Shown one piece after another: positions 1 to 8,637 of a stretch of 55,152 nt of DNA. The position numbers and the translations under genes were made by a program. Below the pieces are notes generated by a model. It was not told the DNA's origin, ran no database searches, and worked only from the letters and a program-made list of their open reading frames with translations. The stretch comes from UBA9647 sp049522195 (lineage in GTDB: Bacteria; Bacteroidota; Ignavibacteria; UBA10030). The stretch covers positions 1-55,152 of the forward strand of contig JBEKOB010000026.1 in the NCBI GenBank assembly GCA_049522195.1, given 5' to 3'. The stretch's first letter is position 1, and every line of letters begins with the position of its first letter.

Positions 1-1
1 G

Positions 2-2692
2 AAGATGCATGCTGAATTCAGTGCGGACGAAGAATTCGTTCCGGATGCAAAAGCAGCCGAGAAGCTCCGTTCACAAGGATTTGCACTCGCCGTTGCAACG
101 CCACAACGCGGCATATTCCGCGGCAGCAGCGCTCTTGTGAATCTTGGTGACGGCGTTGCATCCGACCTGATCGTCAAACGACGTATCGCCCAACATGTGA
201 GTTTCGAGCAACAGGGAGGATTCGGGGGCGGCTATCCAAACTCGCTGATGGGGGGAATTGCGTTCGTCCGGCAGACATTCTACGATGCCGATTGGTACCG
301 TAAGGCCCAGGATTCGTACGCAAAGTACCCAGCAGGTCAGAAACACCCCGAGACAAACATAGCGCTTGCCGCTTTGTCGGACGCGCTCCAGAGCCATATG
401 CCGGTTGTCGTGGAGGTTGCTAGCGATCTCAACTTTCTGCGCGCAGCGAAAATCGGCAAGGAGTTTTCGCTAAACCTGTGGATACTCGGGAGCGGACAGG
501 AGTACAGGCGAATTGACGCAGTCAAAGCCACGAAAACCCCGGTCGTTGTGACTCTCAATTTCCCCGAAGCTCCCTCTGTGGATACTCCCGAGGAAGCAAT
601 GAACATCGGGCTCGAAGAGCTCCGCCATTATGATGCAGCACCGGAGAATGCCGGACGGCTGCAGAATGCAGGGATTCCAATTGCGCTCACCGCCGCACAG
701 CTCAAAGACCCCGGGACATTTCTTGCCCAGGCGCGTAAAGCAGTCGATCGCGGTCTCGGCGCAGACGCAGCGTTAGCCGCCCTCACAACGACGCCCGCAA
801 AGTGGATTGGCGTCGACAAGGAATTTGGGACGCTCGAACCCGGCAAGGTTGCGAACATCCTCGTCACCGATGGTGATCTTTTCTCTGAGAAGACCAGGGT
901 GCAGGAGGTTTGGATAGATGGAAAACGGTATGAAGTGAAGACGGCCGCAACCGCTGACGTGCGCGGCAGCTGGGATCTTCACACCGATCAGGACAGTGGC
1001 ACACTCACGCTGAGAGGCGACGCCGAGAAACCGACCGGCATGATAAATGTCAGGGGTAAAGATATACGAATCGCTTCTGTGAGTCTGGCAGCTGGCCGCG
1101 TTGCTATGACGTTTGCCGGCGACTCTCTCAAGGCTCCAGGGACGGTTCTCATGTCCGGGACTGCTGGTGACAAGGAGATGTTTGGCATTGTCGAAACCCC
1201 TGATGGCGGGATATTCAATTGGCATGCGACCCGCAAGGAAGGGCCGAAGGAAGAGGCCGATACCAGCAAGCCGAAGAAGCCAGAAATGAGCACCGTTCCA
1301 TTGACCTATCCCCCGACGGAATACGGTCGCACGAAATTACCTGAGCAGCCGGAGAATATCCTCGTGAAGAATGCTACGATCTGGACACAGGGTCCACAGG
1401 GCAAACTTCTGAATGCAGATCTGCTCGTCACCAAAGGGAAAATCGCTCGTGTTGGTACAAACCTGACTGCTCCTCATGACGCACTCATCATCGATGCAAC
1501 CGACAAGCACGTCAGCCCCGGTGTGATTGATTGCCATTCACATACCGCGATCTCTGGCAGCGTCAACGAAGGCGGTCAGGCAATCACCTGCGAGACGCGC
1601 ATCGAAGATGTGCTGAATCCAGACGACATCTGGATCTATCGCCAGCTGGCTGGAGGCACAACGATGGCGAACGTGCTTCACGGTTCCGCGAATCCAATTG
1701 GCGGACAGAATGCGATCGTGAAATGGCGTTGGGGCGGATCAGCCTCTGATCTTTTGATGGCGGGAGCGCCTCCGGGAGTGAAGTTTGCCCTCGGTGAAAA
1801 TGTCAAACAAAGCAATTCCAATGCTCCAAGAGGAGGCGCGTTGCGGTATCCTGCAACCCGTATGGGGGTTGAAGCGCTGATTCGCGATCGCTTTAACGCG
1901 GCACTCGACTACGAGCGAGAGTGGAAAGACTGGGAGAAGAACAAGTTGCTCATTCCTCCCCACAAGGATCTCGAGCTCGATGCCCTCCTGGAGATCGTCA
2001 AGGGAAAGCGTGAAATCCATTCCCATGGTTACCGCCAGGATGAGATGTTGATGCTTATGAAAGTGGCAGATGATTTTGGCATTCGCGTCGCTACTCTCCA
2101 ACACGTGCTTGAGGGGTATAAGATAGCTGATGAAATGGCGAAGCGGGGAACCGGCGGCTCAACGTTCAGCGACTGGTGGGCGTACAAGATCGAAGCGTGG
2201 GATGCCATCCCTGGCAACGGACCGCTCATGCACGATCAGGGCGTGATTGTATCGTACAATTCGGACGACAATCAGCTGGCGACTCGCCTCAACTGGGAGG
2301 CAGCGAAGGCAGTACGGTATGGATTGTTGGAAGAGGAAGCGCTCAAGTTTGTAACGATCAATCCCGCAAAACAACTGAAGATCGACAAATGGGTCGGGTC
2401 GTTGGAAGTTGGAAAGGATGCCGACTTCGTTATCTGGAGCGGGGCTCCGCTCTCAACGTACACCCATTGCGAACAGACCTGGGTCGATGGCAAGAAGTAC
2501 TTCGACATGCAGGAAGACAAACAAATGCAGGAACAGATCATAAAGGAGCGCGCGGCACTCATTCAGAAGATACTCGCCAGCAAGAAAGAGAGGCCCCCGG
2601 CAACCGGCGGACCCCCAATGAGATTCCGACGGCCGAATGAATCCCAACAGGAGTCCAGCATTGAGGAGGGCACAAGCCATGAAACGAATTAA
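2..2692 (+). CDS. Two-domain amidohydrolase, 5' end cut by the window
   Basis: Large protein of the imidazolonepropionase-like amidohydrolase superfamily (metal-dependent hydrolysis of C-N bonds; substrate unknown). The frame is open from base 2 and no ribosome site precedes the ATG at 5, so the true start lies upstream. Residues are counted from that ATG. About 1-310 form the end of a first amidohydrolase domain, closing with the usual GTLEPGKVANILVTDGD segment. About 310-430 are a linker or small beta domain. From about 445 a second complete domain carries GVIDCHSHTAIS (H511, H513), later HSHGYRQ, LQHVLEG and SYNSDDN, which supply the remaining metal ligands. The first domain shows no equivalent of the last Asp motif, so it may be inactive. 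It overlaps the next gene by 14 bp, so the two are probably co-transcribed. The family call is firm; the substrate is not known. Confidence 0.88.
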   Translation, partial: KMHAEFSADEEFVPDAKAAEKLRSQGFALAVATPQRGIFRGSSALVNLGDGVASDLIVKRRIAQHVSFEQQGGFGGGYPNSLMGGIAFVRQTFYDADWYRKAQDSYAKYPAGQKHPETNIALAALSDALQSHMPVVVEVASDLNFLRAAKIGKEFSLNLWILGSGQEYRRIDAVKATKTPVVVTLNFPEAPSVDTPEEAMNIGLEELRHYDAAPENAGRLQNAGIPIALTAAQLKDPGTFLAQARKAVDRGLGADAALAALTTTPAKWIGVDKEFGTLEPGKVANILVTDGDLFSEKTRVQEVWIDGKRYEVKTAATADVRGSWDLHTDQDSGTLTLRGDAEKPTGMINVRGKDIRIASVSLAAGRVAMTFAGDSLKAPGTVLMSGTAGDKEMFGIVETPDGGIFNWHATRKEGPKEEADTSKPKKPEMSTVPLTYPPTEYGRTKLPEQPENILVKNATIWTQGPQGKLLNADLLVTKGKIARVGTNLTAPHDALIIDATDKHVSPGVIDCHSHTAISGSVNEGGQAITCETRIEDVLNPDDIWIYRQLAGGTTMANVLHGSANPIGGQNAIVKWRWGGSASDLLMAGAPPGVKFALGENVKQSNSNAPRGGALRYPATRMGVEALIRDRFNAALDYEREWKDWEKNKLLIPPHKDLELDALLEIVKGKREIHSHGYRQDEMLMLMKVADDFGIRVATLQHVLEGYKIADEMAKRGTGGSTFSDWWAYKIEAWDAIPGNGPLMHDQGVIVSYNSDDNQLATRLNWEAAKAVRYGLLEEEALKFVTINPAKQLKIDKWVGSLEVGKDADFVIWSGAPLSTYTHCEQTWVDGKKYFDMQEDKQMQEQIIKERAALIQKILASKKERPPATGGPPMRFRRPNESQQESSIEEGTSHETN

Positions 2693-4001
2693 CTTCCTCC
2701 TCTTCGTCTCTCTCATACTGTGCTCAGCGATTGCCTCGGCGTCAGACGCCGTACCTGCAGCAAAGCAGAAGAAGCCGATCGCGTTGATTGGCGGTACAAT
2801 CCATACCGTCAGCGGTGGAATAATTGAAAACGGTACGATTCTCTTTGATAAAGGAAGGATCACAGCTGTCGGTACGAACGTTACCATACCTGCGGACGCA
2901 GAGCGAGTCGATGTCACCGGTAAGCACATCTATCCCGGTCTGATCGATTCACGTTCCGACATGGGACTGACAGAAATCGGCTCTGTGCGCGGAACGATCG
3001 ATATTGCCGAAACAGGAAACATCAATCCAAACGTCCGTGCGGAAGTTGCTGTCAATCCTGAAAGTGAATTGATTCCCGTTGCGCGAGCGAACGGAGTTGC
3101 CATTGTCGCAACAGCCCCGCGGGGCGGATTGATTTCCGGATTAGCGGCAGCGTTGATGCTCGACGGATGGACCACAGAGGATCTTACTCTGAAGAGCGGG
3201 CTCGGGCTAGTCGTCAGCTGGCCGGCAATGGTGTACACGACGTCAGGGTTTGTTCGCCTTTCCAAAGAGGAGTGGCAAAAACAGCGCGATGAACAGCTCA
3301 AGGCGCTTCACGAAGCATTCGCCAATGCCAGGGCCTACATGAATGCGAAGAAAGCCGAGCAGCTGAAGGGAGTCGCTTATCATGACACGGATCCTCGCTG
3401 GCAGGCGATGATTCCGGTTCTCGAAGGGAAGATCCCTGTCTTTGTTGACGCAAATGAACTCAGTCAAATCCAGGCGGCAATTGTGTGGGCCGAGCAGGAG
3501 GGTGTGAAACTTGTGATCGTCGGTGGACGCGATGCGTGGCTGGTGAGAGGGCAACTCAAAGCCAAAGACATTCCTGTCATCGTCACACACATCCAGGCTG
3601 CACCTATGCATCAATGGCAGGGATACAACGAAGTGTTCACCTTGCCGATGAGACTGCAGGAAGCGGGGGTGCGCTTCTGCATCACCGGCGATGGTGATGC
3701 GTCGAACTCACGGAACATTGCCTATCACGCCGCCAATGCTGCCGCGTACGGTCTCTCAAAAGATGACGCTCTCAAGGCCGTCACGCTCTACGCGGCTCAA
3801 ATCCTCGGGATTGCTGACAACGTTGGATCTCTCGAGACAGGAAAGGATGCCACGCTTATTGTCACGAACGGTGATCCTTTGGAGCCACCGACCGTGACCG
3901 AGCAGATGTTCATCCAAGGGAAGAAGATTGACTTGATGAACAAACACAAGCAGCTGTACGAGAAGTACAAACAGAAGTACAAACAGGTGGGCGACAAATA
4001 G
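2679..4001 (+). CDS. Secreted amidohydrolase-like protein lacking the HxH metal motif
   Basis: The chosen start is the ATG at 2679, 8 nt after GAGGAGGG (2663-2670). It gives a clean signal peptide (KRINFLLFVSLILCSAIASA), whereas an upstream ATG at 2637 would bury it. The 440-residue protein has the amidohydrolase fold signature: an N-terminal beta-sandwich strand (GGTIHTVSGG) and a C-terminal SLETGKDATLIVTNGDP. Where active members have PGxxDxHxH, this one reads PGLIDSRSDMG, so both first metal-binding histidines are missing. It may be a non-catalytic partner of the upstream protein or use a different metal arrangement. A hairpin terminator follows at 4030-4062, closing the two-gene operon. 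The fold assignment is secure; activity is doubtful. Confidence 0.85.
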   Translation: MKRINFLLFVSLILCSAIASASDAVPAAKQKKPIALIGGTIHTVSGGIIENGTILFDKGRITAVGTNVTIPADAERVDVTGKHIYPGLIDSRSDMGLTEIGSVRGTIDIAETGNINPNVRAEVAVNPESELIPVARANGVAIVATAPRGGLISGLAAALMLDGWTTEDLTLKSGLGLVVSWPAMVYTTSGFVRLSKEEWQKQRDEQLKALHEAFANARAYMNAKKAEQLKGVAYHDTDPRWQAMIPVLEGKIPVFVDANELSQIQAAIVWAEQEGVKLVIVGGRDAWLVRGQLKAKDIPVIVTHIQAAPMHQWQGYNEVFTLPMRLQEAGVRFCITGDGDASNSRNIAYHAANAAAYGLSKDDALKAVTLYAAQILGIADNVGSLETGKDATLIVTNGDPLEPPTVTEQMFIQGKKIDLMNKHKQLYEKYKQKYKQVGDK

Positions 4002-4023
4002 CCACGATTTCAATCGTGGGAAC
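4002..4023. repeat. Short palindromic intergenic element (copy 1)
   Basis: A perfect 8-bp inverted repeat, CCACGATT/AATCGTGG with a 2-nt loop, begins one base after the stop codon and ends in AATCGTGGGAAC. The same 12 nt recur at 35363-35374 in another hairpin. Two copies in non-coding gaps suggest a REP-like family. It is followed directly by a separate terminator hairpin. Confidence 0.5.
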
Positions 4024-4029
4024 TAATGA

Positions 4030-4062
4030 GAGGGTGCTCAACAAGGAGCGCCCTCTTTTTTT
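4030..4062 (+). terminator. Intrinsic terminator after the amidohydrolase pair
   Basis: GAGGGTGCTC (4030-4039) pairs with GAGCGCCCTC (4046-4055) over ten positions with one G-U, closed by a 6-nt loop and followed by seven T (4056-4062). It lies between convergent genes. There is no matching T run for the minus strand, so it serves the plus-strand operon. Confidence 0.85.
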
Positions 4063-4064
4063 CA

Positions 4065-5276
4065 TCATCCCTCACGCAGCTGACGTGCAAGCATCCCCAG
4101 AAACGCCCCCACGTCTGTGACAACACCAATCGTCTGCTGTGAGCCTCGGTCGGACAGTTTCGTCACAACTGCCGGGTTGATGTCAACGCACACGACCCTT
4201 ACCCAGGACGGGAGCATATTGCCGACACCGATCGAGTGCAGCATGGAGCTCAGGCAAATCACCATTTTCACACCGGCGAGGTGCTGCGCATAAGACTCCT
4301 GCGCCTTAATGAGGTCCATCTCGGTGTCCGGCAGCGGACCATCGTCGCGGATTGAACCCGCAAGGACAAATGGCACATGGTGCTTCACGCATTCATACAT
4401 CACGCCCGAGCGCAGGATTCCGGACTCGACAGCTCCCCGGATAGATCCACACCGATTGATTGCGTTGATGGCCCTCATGTGGTTCTTGTGCCCTTCCTCA
4501 ATTGGAACGCCGCGTTCCATGTCCACGCCAAGAGAAGTCCCGTAGAGCGCATGTTCGATGTCGTGCACTGCGAGCGCGTTGCCGGAAAGCAACGCATGGA
4601 CATACCCGCTGCGAATCAGGTCACAGAAAGCTCCACCACCCCCCGTGTGAACCACAACGGGACCGGCAACAAAGGCGATGCCGCCCCCCTCCATCTTGAT
4701 TTGACGCATCAACTCTGCAATTTTTCGGACGGCAGTTTCAGTGCGGCGCTCGGAAGAAATATCATTCGCCATGAAAGCGAATCCAAGCCGATCACGCTCT
4801 TTGAATTCCGGCTGTATGCGAATGCCGTGCACTCCGCAAACGATCGTGTCTCCGCGACGGACATCCCGCAGCTTCCGGCATTCAGCCTTGGTTCCATGAA
4901 CAGCGATAACCGCATCCATCCGCTGGTTCGCAACTTCCAGCCAGGCACCCTGCGAGCGAACGAACGTGCGATGATTTGTCGTCGAGTAGAAATCGTCCGG
5001 CACGACACGATCGGCTTCGGCGGAACGAAGTGCGGCATCAGCAATGGCAGTTTGTGAGCATCCAAGCTCGACGAGCTCTTCAAGAGTTTTGCTCAGGATA
5101 TGCGGTGTCGCGGCGGAGATCCTGAGCTCGAGATGAGAAAAATCCTCGTTCGTCTTTCCCAGGTCGAACCGCACCACTTCGAATTCCGACCCACTCGCGA
5201 TGACGCGGTCGAAGATTTTTGAAAGGATCTGCGAGTCGACAAGATGGCCGTCGGCTTGAATAATCTCAGAGTACAT
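4065..5276 (-). CDS. TIGR00300 (LOR/SDH) family protein, archaeal-type ornithine cyclodeaminase
   Basis: A 403-residue protein matching the single-domain TIGR00300 / LOR-SDH family. Family knowledge: archaeal members convert L-ornithine to L-proline and ammonia using bound NAD, and the same domain forms the C-terminal half of cyanobacterial AgrE/ArgZ. Visible features are the glycine-rich HTGGGGAFCDLIR segment, the following LLSGNALAVHDIEHALYGTSLG block typical of the family, and a C-terminal Rossmann-like half ending VVCVDINPAVVTKL. There is no arginine dihydrolase domain and no partner gene nearby, so ornithine must come from elsewhere. GGAAGAAGGA just upstream supports the start. The older label lysine-oxoglutarate reductase/saccharopine dehydrogenase is only a domain name. 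The family is clear; the reaction is inferred from homologues. Confidence 0.8.
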   Translation of the reverse strand: MYSEIIQADGHLVDSQILSKIFDRVIASGSEFEVVRFDLGKTNEDFSHLELRISAATPHILSKTLEELVELGCSQTAIADAALRSAEADRVVPDDFYSTTNHRTFVRSQGAWLEVANQRMDAVIAVHGTKAECRKLRDVRRGDTIVCGVHGIRIQPEFKERDRLGFAFMANDISSERRTETAVRKIAELMRQIKMEGGGIAFVAGPVVVHTGGGGAFCDLIRSGYVHALLSGNALAVHDIEHALYGTSLGVDMERGVPIEEGHKNHMRAINAINRCGSIRGAVESGILRSGVMYECVKHHVPFVLAGSIRDDGPLPDTEMDLIKAQESYAQHLAGVKMVICLSSMLHSIGVGNMLPSWVRVVCVDINPAVVTKLSDRGSQQTIGVVTDVGAFLGMLARQLREG

Positions 5277-5621
5277 TTTCAGTCCTTCTTCCTAGATGAA
5301 CGAACCTGGCTGTCTGTTGATATACCGTAATCGGTTCGCGTTTGTTCCGATCTTCGGTCTCCTCATGTATAATGTAAGAGAATCCTCGCCATTGGCAACT
5401 GCCGTTGATTACGCCTCTGAATATTCCTACCTTATATGAAATTGATTTGTCGCATCCCCGGCAAGGCATCATACTCGATTATGCGGCCTCTTTTTTTCGG
5501 TCCCCCCACGGGAAATGCTTCTGCCCTCCTGTTGTTGTTGGTTGCCCTGTTTGTATCGGTGTGGTTGCTGTCCGTGCTTTCAAAATGGGTCACTGAAAGG
5601 ATCTGGAAAGGAAGAGCGCGA
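5277..5621. other. Gap between divergent genes; possible N-terminal extension of the DinB gene
   Basis: Apart from the promoter candidate at 5345-5373, this stretch holds an open frame from an ATG at 5436 that runs into the DinB-like gene and would add 62 residues with one strongly hydrophobic segment (ASALLLLLVALFVSVWLLSV). I favour the internal start at 5622, so this is probably leader sequence. A membrane-anchored form is possible. Confidence 0.4.
5345..5373 (+). promoter_or_regulatory. Candidate sigma-70 promoter
   Basis: TTCCGA (5345-5350), a 17-nt spacer and a perfect TATAAT (5368-5373). The -35 is poor (3 of 6). It would drive the DinB-like gene. This rests on a consensus match only. 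Confidence 0.35.
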
Positions 5622-6062
5622 ATGCAGAACGCTCGCAAAGAATTGGAATCGCTTCTTGCCATGGCAATACCGCGTCTTCTCGCGTTGTCTGAAACGGAGT
5701 GTTCATACCGCCCAGCCCCTGACAAATGGTCAAAGAAGGAAATCCTCGGCCATCTCATTGACTCGGCAAGCAACAATCACCAGCGTTTTGTTCGTGCACA
5801 GTTGAGCAGTGAGATCAGGCTGCCCAGTTATGAACAGGAAGAATGGGTCCGCACGCAGGCATACCAGACGGAATCATGGGAAAACCTCGTGCAGCTCTGG
5901 AAAGCGTTCAACCTTCACCTCCTGCACCTCGTAGCCGAGATACCGGGCGAGAGGTTGAGCAGCATGTGCTTCATCGGTTCCGATGAACCGGTAACACTCG
6001 AGTTCATCTTCACTGACTATGTTCGTCACGTGAAACATCATCTCCAGCAAATTATTGCGTGA
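5622..6062 (+). CDS. DinB-like putative metal-dependent protein
   Basis: Start taken at ATG 5622, about 8 nt after GGAAGAG, giving 146 residues, the usual length for DinB/YfiT four-helix-bundle proteins. An in-frame ATG at 5436 would add a membrane segment. Typical signs are the PAPDKWSKKEILGHLIDSASNN helix, with its His as first metal ligand, and the C-terminal YVRHVKHHLQQI helix with the other His ligands. Family members are thiol- or metal-dependent transferases or of unknown function; nothing here identifies a substrate. A phosphoesterase gene follows on the same strand after 135 bp. Confidence 0.8.
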   Translation: MQNARKELESLLAMAIPRLLALSETECSYRPAPDKWSKKEILGHLIDSASNNHQRFVRAQLSSEIRLPSYEQEEWVRTQAYQTESWENLVQLWKAFNLHLLHLVAEIPGERLSSMCFIGSDEPVTLEFIFTDYVRHVKHHLQQIIA

Positions 6063-6197
6063 GCGGTATCGATTGTACTCGGCGTCACGAAGGGAAGGTG
6101 CGAGGGGGAAATCTGTTGGGTTTCGATCGACTTTTGTCTACTTTATTGCCGGCTGCAGCAAATTCTGCACTCAGCGTCTAAAGGATCAAGCATCCAC

Positions 6198-6899
6198 ATG
6201 CGCATCGCAATCATATCTGATATTCACTCAAACCTGGAAGCGCTGAAGAGCGCGTTTGAGGCTATAGACGCACAGCATGTTGATGACATTGTCTGCCTGG
6301 GTGATACCGTCGGGTACGGCTCAAACCCGAATGAGTGCCTCGAACTGGTTCGCTCACGGTGTTCAATTATCCTTCAGGGAAACCACGACGCGGCCGCTGT
6401 TGACCTTTCTGTAGCCAATCAGTTCACTCTGAACGCCCAGCTCTCGGCCATCTGGACCTTTGGCACCCTGCTTCCGGAAAACAAAGACTTCTTGAGAAAT
6501 CTTCCCCTGATGAAACCCCGGGGCGATATCCTGTTTTCACATGCCTCTCCGTTTGAACCTGAAGAATGGAATTACGTCATCAGCGAGTATGACACGCGGG
6601 AAGCGTTTCAGGCATTTACCGAGAAGATTTGTTTCATCGGACACTCACATATTCCCGTTATTTTCTCCGAGCACGGAAAGGCCTCCGCGATTTCCCCGTC
6701 CGGCCGATTTATTGTAAACGTTGGAAGTATCGGTCAGCCACGCGATGCAAATCCGAATCTCAGCTTCGGCATTTTCGACACGGAGTCATGGACGTACCAA
6801 AACGTGCGCGTGGGATATGATGTTGACGCAGCTGCAGAGAAAATCCGAAAAGCCGGACTACCGCGGGCGCTGGCGGAACGGTTGTATCAAGGCATGTAG
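6198..6899 (+). CDS. Metallophosphoesterase (YfcE/MJ0936-like)
   Basis: A 233-residue calcineurin-like phosphoesterase of the small Metallophos_2 type. All metal-site motifs are present in order: D8-x-H10 (SDIHSN), D36 (LGDTVGYG), N62-H63-D64 (GNHD) and a late GHSHIP. These bind two divalent metals to hydrolyse phosphate esters or diesters. No signal peptide, so cytoplasmic. AAAGGA lies 13 nt before the ATG. Its 3' end faces the minus-strand anti-sigma gene with only 31 bp between. The physiological substrate cannot be told from sequence. Confidence 0.92.
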   Translation: MRIAIISDIHSNLEALKSAFEAIDAQHVDDIVCLGDTVGYGSNPNECLELVRSRCSIILQGNHDAAAVDLSVANQFTLNAQLSAIWTFGTLLPENKDFLRNLPLMKPRGDILFSHASPFEPEEWNYVISEYDTREAFQAFTEKICFIGHSHIPVIFSEHGKASAISPSGRFIVNVGSIGQPRDANPNLSFGIFDTESWTYQNVRVGYDVDAAAEKIRKAGLPRALAERLYQGM

Positions 6900-6930
6900 G
6901 TTGTGTTACCAGAACTGCGTGGGGGAGAGC

Positions 6931-7764
6931 CTACCGGGTGGTAAGGAGAGCGAGGAGTTGAGCTTTCTTCATCGTTGAAACCGCAACACACACCGCTTCA
7001 TCAGTCTTCCAGAGAACAACATTGCAATCCGGGTGATCCGGATCCGTATACCATCCTGATTGTGCAAGGGCTCGTTTCGCCGCAAGCGGGAGCGATACTT
7101 GAGTACCGTACAGCGCGTCATCGTCGCTCACCTCGAACACATAGACCAGATCCTTGCCCATCTTGTACAGCAGATGCGCTTGTTTGACGCCGCTTCCCTC
7201 CGAGGCTGAGCCGCCACACCATTCGCAGGCTTTGAACTTCGGGATATGAACGCCAAACTGCAGGTTGCTCCTTTGAAAGAAATCGCCGACGCTTTCGGGA
7301 GCAACCGTCACCATGGCGGGCTGCATATTTCCCGATTGCACGAGAGCAAAGTTCGCGAACGAGAGGTGGATGATGTCATTCGCGGCAGTGTGTGCCGTCA
7401 TTTGGTAGGATGTATCGGTCCTGGAGTTGACAATCAGGAAGAATACCACAGCAACAATTCCGCCAGCAAGAACGGGGAAAGCAACATGAAAAGGCAGGAG
7501 CCCGGCCAGCCATGATCCGAAGCCAGACTCTTGCTGCTTGTATTCGAGACGAAGAGAACTGAGAATGGAGGATTGGATGCTGGGGGGGGTCGGGACCTGT
7601 TTTACATTCTGTCGAACCATGTATTTCGACAGCTTTTCCAGTGCAACCTCTCTGCGGCATGGCTTGCACTTGTCGAGATGAGACTGAAACTCTTTTCCTA
7701 GACCGTTCGGAAGAGATCTGTCAATAGCATCACCAGCGTGCTGCTGGGCTTCATTACAATCCAC
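6931..7764 (-). CDS. Anti-sigma factor 1: zinc-finger, single TM, extracytoplasmic CxxC domain
   Basis: A 277-residue membrane protein, second gene of a sigma/anti-sigma pair (46 nt after the sigma gene). The N-terminus has the ZAS zinc motif C3, H29, C33, C36 of anti-sigma factors that hold ECF sigmas. One membrane segment spans about 94-112. The remaining ~160 residues lie outside and carry C180-x-x-C183 (ACEWCGG) plus two later cysteines (C-N-V near 248, V-C-V near 257), which may act in redox sensing or metal binding. The start codon is GTG, preceded by GAGGTGG. It presumably sequesters the adjacent sigma factor until an envelope signal arrives; the signal is unknown. Confidence 0.85.
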   Translation of the reverse strand: MDCNEAQQHAGDAIDRSLPNGLGKEFQSHLDKCKPCRREVALEKLSKYMVRQNVKQVPTPPSIQSSILSSLRLEYKQQESGFGSWLAGLLPFHVAFPVLAGGIVAVVFFLIVNSRTDTSYQMTAHTAANDIIHLSFANFALVQSGNMQPAMVTVAPESVGDFFQRSNLQFGVHIPKFKACEWCGGSASEGSGVKQAHLLYKMGKDLVYVFEVSDDDALYGTQVSLPLAAKRALAQSGWYTDPDHPDCNVVLWKTDEAVCVAVSTMKKAQLLALLTTR

Positions 7765-7810
7765 AATACCACCTCATAAAACAAGATAACAATGGACTCT
7801 GTTATCCTCC

Positions 7811-8404
7811 CTAATCACCTTTGATCATACCCTGCTGCTTTGCATACTCGAACAGCTTTGCCTGCAACAGCTTTCGTCCCCGATGAAGACGTGACCGGAC
7901 GGTTCCGATTGGACACTCGACGAACTCTGCAATCTCTTCATACGTCAGCCCCTCGATATCGCAGAGGATGACAACGGTTCTGAAATCATCAGGCAGGCTC
8001 TGCAGCGCTTTCGTGACTTCGTCACCGAGCAGGTTGCCGTAGAGTTGCTGCTGAAGATCATTGGGATCCGTCGATTCGGCACGGATCGTATTGTAGAAGT
8101 TTTCGATGTCATCGTAATCAACCTTATCCGGTTCTTTTATTTCTTTCCGGTACCGGTTGATATACGAATTCTTCATGATCCTGAACAACCACGCGCGGAT
8201 ATTCGTTCCCTTTTCGTACTTATCCCAGAAGCGATACGCCTTGAGATAGGTCTCCTGCAGCAAATCGCGTGCGTCGTCTTCATTCCCAGTTGTGCGAAGA
8301 GCAAAATTATAGAGCACATCCATATGAGGCAATGCTTCAGCCTCAAATTCGGTGTGCTTTTTCTTCGTGCTCCGGGAAACAACAGTTTGTAAGACAGGAA
8401 CCAT
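7811..8404 (-). CDS. ECF sigma factor 1 (RpoE-like)
   Basis: A 197-residue alternative sigma factor. Region 2 (about 30-90) contains the ARDLLQETYLKAYRFWDKY helix and the -10 recognition segment NIRAWLFRIMKNSYIN. Region 4 (about 135-185) contains LPDDFRTVVILCDIEGLTYEEIA and the helix-turn-helix PIGTVRSRLHRGRK for -35 contact. It is followed by its membrane anti-sigma, a typical autoregulated operon, though I do not recognise the promoter it would read. About 20 extra residues precede region 2. Confidence 0.93.
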   Translation of the reverse strand: MVPVLQTVVSRSTKKKHTEFEAEALPHMDVLYNFALRTTGNEDDARDLLQETYLKAYRFWDKYEKGTNIRAWLFRIMKNSYINRYRKEIKEPDKVDYDDIENFYNTIRAESTDPNDLQQQLYGNLLGDEVTKALQSLPDDFRTVVILCDIEGLTYEEIAEFVECPIGTVRSRLHRGRKLLQAKLFEYAKQQGMIKGD

Positions 8405-8637
8405 GGGTCGCCTTGACTACTCCCCAATCCTAAAGATGAATCGACCCATCGATCGCGGGGAAACGGACGCGACCTGCAATACGAACAAGTGAGTATTGTC
8501 GGGAGTTCTGAATCTAAAGATCTCCGGCAGGCAACCTTCCCTGTACCGACGGGTTGATGCGGTCTCGAGATACAGCTTTTTCAAGGTAGCAAAATCCCTT
8601 CGTGAGTGCAATACAACAGAGCGCGGATGAACAACAC

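Noticed and set aside
4065..5276. Saccharopine dehydrogenase / lysine-ketoglutarate reductase
   Set aside because: LOR/SDH is only the historical domain name; the full-length match is to the archaeal ornithine cyclodeaminase type.
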